Notes under the pieces: model-generated
Seen by the model: only the letters and a program-made list of their open reading frames with translations
Database searches by the model: none
Told to the model about the DNA's origin: nothing
Part shown: piece after piece, positions 45,547-54,261 of the stretch
Numbering within the stretch: the first letter of the stretch is position 1
Layout: each line of letters starts with the position of its first letter
Source: Tremella fuciformis
Taxonomy: Eukaryota; Basidiomycota; Tremellomycetes; Tremellales; Tremellaceae
Assembly: GCA_032768795.1 (NCBI GenBank)
Contig: CP136491.1
Location: 3,569,013-3,633,012 of the forward strand
Length of the DNA stretch: 64,000 nt
Direction: 5' to 3'
Translations under genes and position numbers: made by a program

Positions 45547-45749
45547 GCTCGGGCGTCGCGACCGAGCCTAGCGACAGGGCGTCTCCTTGACGACGGTCGT
45601 GAGGGTGTCGACATGAGAACTGCAGAGTAGGGCGTGCAGTGACGGGCGCGGTGATATATGAACCAGCCAGGTTGGGCGCCCGTTCTTCGTCCATCTCTCT
45701 TCTTTCTTGAATCCTCGAGCGACACCCCAACTTGCCAAGTACGTTAACG

Positions 45750-46677
45750 ATGCCTGCTCGTATCTACACCGCCGCAGACGTGTCTGTATCCCCTCCTGCC
45801 TCGTACGCCATCGTCGATGCCAACGACGATTCGACTACATACCGCATAGGCAACGGTAGAACGTACCGAGCGCGACATGTCGGCTTTGACAGGACCCTCA
45901 CTCAAGCCAAGAATCGGGCGGCGGTACGTGGCAGCTACTGAGTGGTATTCGCTGACCAGCAGGATCTCTCCAACCAGCTATCTTCAACCTTAGCGGCGAT
46001 GTCGGTTGATGAAGCTGGCCGGCACCGAGCCCATGTGATGCGCACGGCCGTGGCGTTCATAGCAGCGTGGGACGGTCGGCTGAGGATCGTAAGGGCCGCC
46101 GACAGTAAGTCTATTCCGCGATTACACAGCTTATTACCAGAGTGTAATGCCTGCGAAAAGGCTGGCAAGCCTTGTGTCGTAGCCGCTATTGTACTCCAGG
46201 GAGGCGGTTCCCGCGCAGTTTCCTCACAAGTACTGTTTCGTTCCTGCCAGCTACGCTTACCTCAGCTGCGTGCGTTGTCACTCCCAGCATGGAGTTTCTT
46301 GCGACATCCAACTCGGTCTTGCCCTAGGCAAACGTCCTCGGGGCACCGTTCGTGAAAGTGCCTGGCAGGAACTGGGCTCGACTCTGCAGGATCTACGAAG
46401 CGAGCTGTCGTCTACTGACCGCATGACCGCCCATGACAAGAAGCGATGGAAGGGGTACATCGGGCGAGCCTTGTTTGTACGTTAGCATATTCGGTCCCTT
46501 ACGGTTGCTAATTGGTAGATAGTCGACGGATTCCAGGTCAAGACGGAGCACAGGTCTCCCAAAAGGCCAGTTGACTATTCCAAGTATAGAGGCCGCGGTG
46601 GCTATGCACAGGAGTCGGACCCATCCGACGACGAGCCGACCGATCAGGAGGACGCAGAGGCCGATGACGATGCGTAG
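45750..46677 (+). CDS. Antisense accessory gene in Ty3 element, Cys-rich protein
   Basis: Five exons (45750-45923, 45963-46104, 46141-46178, 46219-46476, 46519-46677) sum to exactly 771 nt, 256 aa. Introns are 39, 36, 40 and 42 nt, all GT-AG, the first three interrupted or shifted so that only splicing gives one frame. The protein has a CNACEKAGKPC motif (C-x2-C-x6-C) and then CVRCHSQHGVSC (C-x2-C-x7-C), which could form a zinc cluster similar to but longer-spaced than Zn2Cys6. The C-terminus is acidic (ESDPSDDEPTDQEDAEADDD). It runs opposite to gag-pol. Function unknown; DNA or RNA binding and regulation of the element are possibilities. Confidence 0.75.
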
Positions 46678-46788
46678 TAGGTGTTGTAGATTGGCGCTTC
46701 CTTCCTCTTCCGGGGTGTGTTGTACATGATTATGCGTCCTCTTGCATGTAAAGACCGTCGCGTAGTTGGAACAACGAGTGTGGGTTAT

Positions 46789-46816
46789 TAACAGGTACGC
46801 TCACGCGTACCTGTTA
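46789..46816. terminator. Perfect 12-bp inverted repeat over pol stop codon
   Basis: Arms TAACAGGTACGC and GCGTACCTGTTA are separated by TCAC. The hairpin covers the last codons and stop of pol and lies between the convergent ends of pol and the antisense gene. It could serve 3'-end formation or RNA structure in both directions. Confidence 0.5.
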
Positions 46817-49800
46817 GGTACGAATCTCTTTCTCCTACTCTGGCTCTCCGAGCTTGAGTAGGCGTCGTACATGGTGGTGAAGGCAGGGTCGCTTTCCACC
46901 TCTGCCGCTGGTTCCCATGTACTGTCACTGATAGGCCATCCTATCCACTTGATACGGTAGTGTTTGGAGGTAATCCCCTGTTTGTCCTTGACCATTCGTT
47001 CGTCAAGGATCGCCTCGTAGGTATAGCCGTTGTCATCTAACACTATGTCGCTGACGGGCGACTGCGTAGGTTGTAACTGGCTAGTACTTGCTTCCTCTGA
47101 GGTGTAGAAGGGCTTCAGGTATTCCACGTTGATCACGTCGTGGATCCTGTAGGACTCGGGGAGGTGCAGCTTGTACGCGTTGTCGTTGACCTTTGCTGCC
47201 ACCTTGAATGGTCCTAACCACCGGTTATCTAGTTTGGCTGACGTCCTAGCTCCTTTGTAGTTTCGAGCAGAAAGTAAGACTAGGTCGCCCACGTTGAAAG
47301 TCTGTAACCGGCGTTTACGGTCATATTGTCGCTTGTTCTGTGCCCGTGCGTGCTTGATCTGTTCTTGAAGGTACTTGAATCTTTCAAATATCCTGCGTGT
47401 ATACGTCACCCCCTCCTCGCTTTCGTGCGAGGAACTTCCCAATGGGTCTGTCATATTCTGCCTAGGGGTGTAGCCGTACCAAGCATCGTAGGGGGTCATT
47501 CTGGTGGTTCCGTGCACCGTGGTGTTGTATACGAATTCTGCTGTAGGAAGCAGCACGGACCAGTCATCCTGTTCGTAGTTGGCATATACGCGTAGGTACT
47601 GTCCCAGCCACTTGTTGACTATCTCGGTTTGCCCATCCGTTTGTGGGTGGTACGCGGTAGAGAACTTGAGGTCACAGCCAAGCTTACTGGTTACTGTGCG
47701 CCAGAAAGCTGACACGTACTGTGCTCCTCTGTCCGAGATGATACGGTCTGGTAACCCCGTTCTTGGGTAGACTTTCGTAAGAAACGCCTCCGCCAGGGTA
47801 GGGGCGTCGAGCTTGTCGATAGGTATAAAGATCGCCGCCTTCGTTAGCTGGTCTACCCAGACACTGATGTTGGTATAGCCCTTGGAGTCCGGTAGTTTGG
47901 TGATGTAGTCGGTAGATACAGTTGACCAGGGTCGTTCTGCCACAGGTATGTCTAGCAGTAATCCTGGTTGTAGTTGGTTGGTATGTTTGGTCTTTTGGCA
48001 CGTTCCGCAATGCTTTACCCATGTTTTGACGTCTCGTCGCATCCTCGGCCACCAGAATCTTGCAAGTAGCCTGGATGTGGTCTTGGCCACCCCCGGGTGG
48101 CCAGCCGTCGGTAGGTTATGAGCCCATATGAGGACCGTGGTTCGTTGCTTCTCGGGCACGATAGGTAGGTCGTGGTAGTAGAAGAGGCCGTCCTTGTGTT
48201 TGTATTCTTCGGGATGGCTCTCCGTAAGAGCCACGTATTTTTGTTGTTCGTGCACATCCATGGCGCCCTTAAAGTCTTCTTGAGCCATAGGGTCCTTGTA
48301 TTCGACCCTAGTTGCCAGGTACTGTGCTGAAGAAAGCAACGCCTTGAAGTTGTGCGCGTTGAGTTCTGGTGACAAGGTGGTTGCTTTGGTGTCCGTAGGT
48401 CGATAGTCTGGTCGTCTGGACAGGGCATCCGGCTTGGTAGCTTGTTTGCCTGGCCTATATTGGATGACAAAGTCGAAATCGGCCATGTACTCGCTCCATC
48501 TAGCTTGCCTCCTTGTCAATTGCTTGGTGGTTAAGAAGTACTCTAGGCTTCTGTGATCGGATAGTACGACCACTCGTACTCGGGTACCTTCGAGGTAATG
48601 TCGCCAACTCTTGAATGCGTACACGATGGCTAGGAACTCCTTGTCGTGAACTGGATAGTTGAGTTCTGCCGGATCCATCTTCCGAGAAGCATATGCGATG
48701 GGTCTGGTCGTACCATCTGGGTAGGTGTGTGACAGGATCGCACCCAGAGCGTAGTCCGACGCGTCCGTTTCTAGTAATAGGGGAAGATTTGGGTCGTAGT
48801 GGCTGAGTACGGGAGCCGTAGTCATCGCTCGCTTGAGAGAATCGAAAGCGTCCTGCTGTTTGGGTCCCCATTGGAAGGGCGTTCCCTTCTTGGTTAAGTC
48901 GTGTAAGGATTTGGCTATTACCGAAAAGTTCCTGATGAATCTGCGGTAGAAGTTGGCGAACCCTACAAACGACTGTGTCTCCTTCAAGTTCGTAGGCGTG
49001 GGCCAGTCTTGTACCGCCTCCACCTTCTTTGGGTCCATCTTGATGCCGTTTTTGTTAAGAACGAAACCCAGGAACTCCACCTCGTTGCTGTGGAATTGGC
49101 ATTTCGAGAGTTTGGCGAATAGCTTATACTCTCGTAGTCGTCGCAGGACTTCCTGTACGTGGCGGGTATGGTGTTCCAGATCCTTGGAGTACACCAATAT
49201 ATCGTCGAGGTATACAGCCACGTACTTGTCGAGTAGGTCGTGGAAGACGTGGTTGATAAATAGCTGGAACGAGCCTGGTGCGTTGCAGAGCCCGAAGGGC
49301 ATGACCAGGTACTCGTATTGTCCGAAGGGTGTCCGGAAGGCTGTCTTCCACTCATCCCCCTCCGCTATGCGGACGAGGTTGTATGCTCCCCGTAGGTCTA
49401 ACTTGGTAAACACGGTCGACCCACGTATTTGGTCGATTACGTCGCCTATCAGGGGCAAAGGGTATTTGTTCTTGATTGTCATGGCGTTGAGCTTGCGGTA
49501 ATCGACGCATAATCGCAGACTTCCGTCCTTCTTTTTGACGAATAGGACTGGTGCTCCTGCGGGGGATCGTGACTCTCTGATGAAGCCTTTATCCAGGTTT
49601 TCTCGCAGGTACGCCATTAGTTCTTCCCTTTCTCGTGGGCTAAGTGCGTAGATAGGCCCAGCTGGTGGTACCTTGTCCGAGCTCAGTTGGATGGCATGGT
49701 CGAATTGCCGATGTTCTGGTAGTTTATCGGCCTGTCCTTTATCGAATACGTCCTTGTAGTGTGCATATTCGGCAGGTAGCTCTGTCTCAGTAGGCGGTTC

Positions 49801-52053
49801 CGCCGTCGTAATGGCGGTGTAGAGCCACGCAGTGGCCTGGTCTGACGTCTTGTCTGTTGTGTCCCGTGGTGCTAGAGTTCTCGCGCTCCAGTCTACCACA
49901 GGCTGCACTTTGTCCAGAAAGGGCATGCCTAAGATCAAGTGTGCTATGCGTATCGGGGAGACTATGAAGTCGGCGTGATAAGGTTCGAATCCCCTTCCCA
50001 GTAGGACGGTGAGCTGTACTCGGTGGGTTAAGAGTCCGTACTCGGATACCCTGCCATCCGCCATTACCAATGGCGTTGGTCGTTTGAGTTTTGTCATGGG
50101 GAGGTGATGTCGAGCCACATACTCGTCGTCGACAAAGTTGGACGTCGCTCCCGTATCTAGGAGGGCCCTAGCGGTCTCTCCAGGGATTTGTGATAGGCCA
50201 ATTGGGACGTTGAACAGCCTTGTAGGCGTTTCATAATTGGCGCGTACGCCGTCCTCTTTTGATGTTCTTTTGGACCCTTCGAGGGGTTCCGTTTTGGTTA
50301 AGTACAAGGCAGACGGATCTGCCCTGCACGTCGCCTTCCTAATGTAATTGCGTACTACGTTCTGTGTTTTAGCTACATACGTCTTCTGTTCCGCCTGTTC
50401 AGGCGTCAAATTCTTCTCGTTCCCCCCTTGAATTTCTTGATAGCCTAGATCCGGTATCACCTTGTGTAGACCTTTGTATTTGGCCATTACCCGGTTGAAA
50501 CTGTCTCTCAAGTTTCTTTTCTGGGGCTCGCTTGGTGGAGTGAGTCTGACGTTCACTCTCTCTGTCGCCATCGAACCTTCTTGGCTGTTGACGTCTGCGT
50601 AATTGCCTGTTACGTGGTTCTCTGTGGTCTGATCGGTTGTGTCGGTTTGGGCTACGTTGATCCGGTGTGGCGGTAACTTGTTCTGTGGTCGAGTCCAACA
50701 GTTGTTGATCGTGTGGCCCATTTTCCCACAATAGGTGCAAGCTCCTGCCTCTATACGGGCCTTACGTTCTTCCTCCGAGAGAGGTCCTCTCGGCTGTTGC
50801 GTGAACGTCCTGCCACTTTGAGGCTTAGGGGTTGTAGACTTGTTCGTCGTGCGTGGTGGTGACTCTCTGTTACTTGCAGTGTCCAATCCCGCTTTTGGGC
50901 GGAAATGCCCTCGTACTTGTTGACTAGGGGTGTTGAATCGGGTATTTCCTTGGTGTCGGCCCGGCGGGTTTGGTCCCTGAAATGGGTGCTTGGGGTGCAA
51001 CGCACGGACTTCTCGGTCTGCGTCGTCAATAGACAGGGTACGCTCGACTAGGTCGTTGAAGTCGCTGAATGTAGGGCGTGGTCGTTGCGTCATGAGTTCG
51101 CGTTGCAGGTACTCACGCAATCCCTTATAAAAGGCCATGCACTGCGTATCCGGTGACTGATTGGTCCGTGCTAGGATAGTACGGAACTTTACTACGTACT
51201 CAGAGGCCGACATGTTGCCTTGTCTGAGTCGGTCCAGTTCGAAGTAGGCCGAGAATTCCTCATGGTGACGGCCAAAGGTTCGTCGAAGCTCGGTCATAAA
51301 CCCTACCAGGGTGGTAGGTTCTTGATTGTTGTCGACTAGGCCAGTGTACCACTGCTCCGCCTCGTCGCGTAGGTAGCCAGAAGCAAAGATCACTTTGAGC
51401 TCTTCGGTCGGGTAGATAGGTGCTGCGATTCGCAGGTATCTTTCGACTTGGTGCACAAAAGCATCCAGCTTCAGTCGGTCTAAATCGCCTCTAAAGACAT
51501 CCGGCTTCTTGATATTCTTGGCGGCCTCGGCGGCCACTTTGATGTCCACGGGTTGATTCAGCCCCGTAGTTGTCATGTACGGTTCTGTAGTCGACGTCCT
51601 CGGCTGTGTAGGTTCTCGGACAGGCTGTCTTCGTGCCTGCTCCATCTGTTGGAGCTGCATCTCGATCCTAGTTCGTTGGTCGAGTAGCTCTTGATACGTG
51701 GGACCTTGGCTAAGGTGCGGGGGATTGCCCCGCACAAAAGGGGTAACTCGGGGAATTTCTTCCTCCGCTAGTCGAGTTGATAGATAGTGCGAACCATGTA
51801 CTCCGTTCGTATCCACCGTGTACGTAGTCGGTGGAGCCTCGAGTGGAGCGGTTCTCGAGTCGCTGTTGCCAGTCGTCGGCTGTTCTTCGAGTGGTTGCTC
51901 GAGGTTGGACAACGGCGACGAGCGAGTAGTAGGTGACAAAGGTTGAGGGTGTATCTGAAGGCTTGTGTCTCTGTTATCGGCAGGTAGGGCCACCTGGGCG
52001 TCGATTCCCGGCGCTCCTCCTGTTGGATTCTGTCTCGTAGGTCTTCCTGACAT
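46801..52053 (-). CDS. Gag-pol polyprotein, Ty3/gypsy chromovirus
   Basis: Single 1750-aa ORF from ATG 52053 (MSGRPTRQNP); the frame is also open into the LTR, but upstream Mets would lie in the LTR. Approximate order: gag capsid region 1-430; CCHC zinc knuckle CTYCGKMGHTINNC about 440; aspartic protease LLDTGATS about 633; reverse transcriptase with YLDD about 949; RNase H TDASDY about 1100; integrase HHCC zinc domain about 1320-1350; D,D-35-E core with STDYI, SDRGAQY and DGQTE about 1380-1475; GPF-like RWLGPFKV; and a C-terminal chromodomain (YRIKWIGWPISDSTWEP) about 1665-1720. No frameshift or stop is seen. The chromodomain would direct integration to particular chromatin. Confidence 0.96.
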   Translation of the reverse strand: MSGRPTRQNPTGGAPGIDAQVALPADNRDTSLQIHPQPLSPTTRSSPLSNLEQPLEEQPTTGNSDSRTAPLEAPPTTYTVDTNGVHGSHYLSTRLAEEEIPRVTPFVRGNPPHLSQGPTYQELLDQRTRIEMQLQQMEQARRQPVREPTQPRTSTTEPYMTTTGLNQPVDIKVAAEAAKNIKKPDVFRGDLDRLKLDAFVHQVERYLRIAAPIYPTEELKVIFASGYLRDEAEQWYTGLVDNNQEPTTLVGFMTELRRTFGRHHEEFSAYFELDRLRQGNMSASEYVVKFRTILARTNQSPDTQCMAFYKGLREYLQRELMTQRPRPTFSDFNDLVERTLSIDDADREVRALHPKHPFQGPNPPGRHQGNTRFNTPSQQVRGHFRPKAGLDTASNRESPPRTTNKSTTPKPQSGRTFTQQPRGPLSEEERKARIEAGACTYCGKMGHTINNCWTRPQNKLPPHRINVAQTDTTDQTTENHVTGNYADVNSQEGSMATERVNVRLTPPSEPQKRNLRDSFNRVMAKYKGLHKVIPDLGYQEIQGGNEKNLTPEQAEQKTYVAKTQNVVRNYIRKATCRADPSALYLTKTEPLEGSKRTSKEDGVRANYETPTRLFNVPIGLSQIPGETARALLDTGATSNFVDDEYVARHHLPMTKLKRPTPLVMADGRVSEYGLLTHRVQLTVLLGRGFEPYHADFIVSPIRIAHLILGMPFLDKVQPVVDWSARTLAPRDTTDKTSDQATAWLYTAITTAEPPTETELPAEYAHYKDVFDKGQADKLPEHRQFDHAIQLSSDKVPPAGPIYALSPREREELMAYLRENLDKGFIRESRSPAGAPVLFVKKKDGSLRLCVDYRKLNAMTIKNKYPLPLIGDVIDQIRGSTVFTKLDLRGAYNLVRIAEGDEWKTAFRTPFGQYEYLVMPFGLCNAPGSFQLFINHVFHDLLDKYVAVYLDDILVYSKDLEHHTRHVQEVLRRLREYKLFAKLSKCQFHSNEVEFLGFVLNKNGIKMDPKKVEAVQDWPTPTNLKETQSFVGFANFYRRFIRNFSVIAKSLHDLTKKGTPFQWGPKQQDAFDSLKRAMTTAPVLSHYDPNLPLLLETDASDYALGAILSHTYPDGTTRPIAYASRKMDPAELNYPVHDKEFLAIVYAFKSWRHYLEGTRVRVVVLSDHRSLEYFLTTKQLTRRQARWSEYMADFDFVIQYRPGKQATKPDALSRRPDYRPTDTKATTLSPELNAHNFKALLSSAQYLATRVEYKDPMAQEDFKGAMDVHEQQKYVALTESHPEEYKHKDGLFYYHDLPIVPEKQRTTVLIWAHNLPTAGHPGVAKTTSRLLARFWWPRMRRDVKTWVKHCGTCQKTKHTNQLQPGLLLDIPVAERPWSTVSTDYITKLPDSKGYTNISVWVDQLTKAAIFIPIDKLDAPTLAEAFLTKVYPRTGLPDRIISDRGAQYVSAFWRTVTSKLGCDLKFSTAYHPQTDGQTEIVNKWLGQYLRVYANYEQDDWSVLLPTAEFVYNTTVHGTTRMTPYDAWYGYTPRQNMTDPLGSSSHESEEGVTYTRRIFERFKYLQEQIKHARAQNKRQYDRKRRLQTFNVGDLVLLSARNYKGARTSAKLDNRWLGPFKVAAKVNDNAYKLHLPESYRIHDVINVEYLKPFYTSEEASTSQLQPTQSPVSDIVLDDNGYTYEAILDERMVKDKQGITSKHYRIKWIGWPISDSTWEPAAEVESDPAFTTMYDAYSSSESQSRRKRFVPNRYA

Positions 52054-52074
52054 ACCTGTCGTCCACAAGTATGG

Positions 52075-52087
52075 GAAGAATGTATTA
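52075..52087 (-). promoter_or_regulatory. Putative self-primer binding site of Ty3 element
   Basis: Starts two bases inside the 5' LTR in element orientation; TAATACATTCTTC is exactly complementary to LTR bases 52180-52192. This matches Tf1/sushi self-priming; no tRNA 3' end match was evident. Confidence 0.72.
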
Positions 52088-52089
52088 AC

Positions 52090-52287
52090 TGTCGGGGTCG
52101 GTGAACGCGAGTTGGTATGTGAGTGACTGCCTTGCTGGTCGACTGATATGCCAGGATGAGTTACCAGGTGACAGATGAATAATACATTCTTCGAAGAAGG
52201 TATCCTCTCCTTCTCAGTCTGTATATGTAGAGTTCTCACAGGTAGTCGGCTACTACGGACATGTCCGTGATGACGTATTCCATTACA
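52090..52287 (-). repeat. 5' LTR of Ty3 element
   Basis: 198 bp, matches the 3' LTR. A TATA-like CATATAC near 52221-52227 lies about 33 nt upstream of the LTR segment complementary to the primer site. This suggests the R region starts near 52192. Confidence 0.95.
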
Positions 52288-53181
52288 GTATATTCGACGG
52301 GCAGAGGTTGCGATTGACCGTAGTGTCCGTGACTGAGACCGTTGGTGTCGCCCATAACATGATCACCATCATGAGGATGACCGCTATTGGCTTGATCCCA
52401 ATCTTGAGCTTGATTCCCAGATTGACCGCTGCTGAACCCCCTGCCGGACGTCGATGCTGTATCACCTGGTCCTGTCCGATCTTGTCCAGGCCTTGATGTG
52501 GGACCTGATCCGTAGCGATCCCCGCCTCCTCCGTCTCCTCCTCCTCCTCCTCCTCCTGCTCCTCCACCACCACCACCTCCACCACCAGAACCGCCGCGCC
52601 CGCCGTCGCTGGAACCTCTCCGACGGTCGAGATCCACGATATTCCCGCCAGCGGCCTTGCGTTTGACCACAGCAGCCGCTGCGCGGCCCTTGAGCCCATC
52701 CAACTCGCTGTAAACAGATTGACCATCCATCGATTTGCATCTATACCGCCTTTGACAATACCTTCAAATCTGGTGGTGGCGCTCGTGGTCGTGGTCGTGG
52801 TCGAAGAGGACGAAGGTGATAGGGATGAAACCGAAGGAGGTACGGTGAGAAGCAGAGCACACAAGGCGACAAACGTGACATGATCTCGATTGTCCGGGTT
52901 GGTATTGCGTAGGTCGCCTTTGAGGCCCGGAGAGACGTACCATTTGTTCGGTAGGAACTGTTGGATGACGATGCTCTTTTCGGCGTCGAGAACGATTCCA
53001 AAACATGCACCGTGTAATTGGGATTGTGAAATTTTCTGCTTGGATCAGCAAGCGAGCGAGCGATCGAGAGAGCAACTGACCTGCACGAAGACGTTGATGC
53101 TCTGTTGCTTGCCCGACAAGGTTTTGTCGCCGCTGCCCGAATACTCGACGCGATCATCCTCTGTTGAACAATAGGCCCCAA
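52288..53181 (-). pseudogene. 5' part of host ORF split by the Ty3 element
   Basis: One open frame (from MDGQSVYSELDG at 52730) carries a basic segment, a long Gly-rich stretch encoded near 52490-52620, and ends ...SQPLPVEY at the insertion point. A further upstream coding-like segment (about 53160-52870) reads GSGDKTLSGKQQSINVFVQ, then after a plausible 45-nt intron KISQSQLHGACFG and QQFLPNKWYVSPGLKGDL. How these exons join across the Ser/Thr-rich zone is unresolved. Family not recognised. With the element removed the frame passes directly into 45331-45167. Confidence 0.55.
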
Positions 53182-53526
53182 GGACGCCTCATAGGGTCAG
53201 AATTGCCTCTTTCGGCAGGATGCGGAGCAGAACAATAAGAACATGAGCGAGCGGCCACGCACAGGCCGCCAGAGCGCTGCTCATATATGTAGAGCTGCAG
53301 AGATGGACAAATGCATAGCTCTCATCGTTGTGTAACAGATTAAAAGTCCCAAGTCTCAGCCCGAGACTACAGAGAGCATAACGGGCTGTCTATCAAGCCG
53401 ACGCCGCTGCCGCAGACGCTCTAGACATTGCCACAAATCGAGCCGTCGCTGTCTACCGTCGCGGACGCTCGAGAGCAGTTCCTAGTCGTCAGAGAAGGCT
53501 AGAGGAAGAACGAGGACACCTCGTAA
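53182..53526. other. Intergenic between host pseudogene and subtelomere
   Basis: About 345 bases with no gene seen; marks the boundary to subtelomeric repeats. Confidence 0.4.
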
Positions 53527-54078
53527 GCACACAGGGTTAGGGGTTACAGGCAGGTTCCGGGGGGGGGACTTTCTCGCGCATTGAGATTTTCCAAAATTTT
53601 CTTTTGGATTCAAAAGGTTCGACAAAAAAGCTATTCGTAAATGTAATGATCTTCCCGATCGGGTAAAAACCGACAGATTTACGGGCATCCGAAGTGGACT
53701 GGGTATTTGACTTTGGTTGGCTGTGACGCAATCAATAATTGGAATATTGAGTTGATTGTCGAAGAGAGTAGCCTAATATGGCCCCAAATGTATGTGGGAT
53801 GACTCTCGCATGCATCCCTGACTTGACGTAAAACGGTCCAAGGGGGGACCGTTGGAGCTCATATGGCCCAAGGGAATTTGCTGGTTGTGAGTGGAATTAT
53901 TTTTGTGATGTGAAGGGTGCTAATATACTCTATTTGACGAGCTGATTCTGAATCTCTAACCCATTCCAGGATCGGAGCGAAACTGGCGGAGTTAATCCCT
54001 CCGAAAGCCCAGTACGTCTGCCCAAGGGGGGACCCTTGTAGCTTTTTCCGGCGCTGGATAAATTTATTCTGCAAGTCT
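53527..54078. repeat. Subtelomeric repeat, diverged copy 1
   Basis: Begins GGGTTAGGGGTTACAGGCAGG and follows the same order of sequence as copies at 58888, 59805, 60661 and 63322, with more differences (for example gttccggg for gtcctggg). Contains the AAGGGGGGACC motif. The short minus-strand ORFs here (MDARKSVSFYPIG-type) recur in the copies and show no domain, so are not called genes. Confidence 0.85.
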
Positions 54079-54103
54079 AATGGGGTTAGGGGGTTAGGGG
54101 GTT
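54077..54103 (+). repeat. Interstitial telomere repeat
   Basis: Three TTAGGGGG-like units in the same orientation as the chromosome end. Confidence 0.85.
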
Positions 54104-54261
54104 ACACGCCCGTCCGGGGGTGGGGGGGGGGGGGGGTCGCCCGACCGAGATTTTTTTCCGCGGCCAAAATGCATGCGTACGGCAAGAGGGAGCCCGGGGC
54201 ATCTGGAACATGCGATCGGTGCGTGCCCAGGTGGGGTACGAGAGGAGTTATCGGGAAAATC

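Larger units (their letters stand above)
45332..52287 (-). mobile_element. Complete Ty3/gypsy chromovirus with antisense accessory gene
   Basis: 6956-bp LTR retrotransposon. It has 198-bp LTRs that I read as identical, flanked by GTATA (45327-45331 and 52288-52292). Transcription is on the minus strand: 5' LTR 52287-52090, self-complementary primer site 52087-52075, one gag-pol ORF 52053-46801, polypurine tract beside the 3' LTR, 3' LTR 45529-45332. A plus-strand, intron-bearing gene (45750-46677) occupies the space between pol and the 3' LTR. Identical LTRs, intact ORF and perfect duplication indicate a very recent, possibly still active insertion. Confidence 0.95.

Noticed and set aside
45167..45730. 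Minus-strand ORF crossing the 3' LTR
   Set aside because: It is a chance frame joining host tail, LTR and polypurine region; the LTR limits and target duplication show the real structure.
52054..52239. Extension of gag-pol into the 5' LTR
   Set aside because: These 62 codons fall largely in the LTR and overlap the predicted transcript start and primer site; ATG 52053 lies just inside and is more likely.
52450..52670. Leucine/Arg-rich plus-strand ORFs
   Set aside because: Antisense of the Gly-rich coding stretch with simple-sequence composition.
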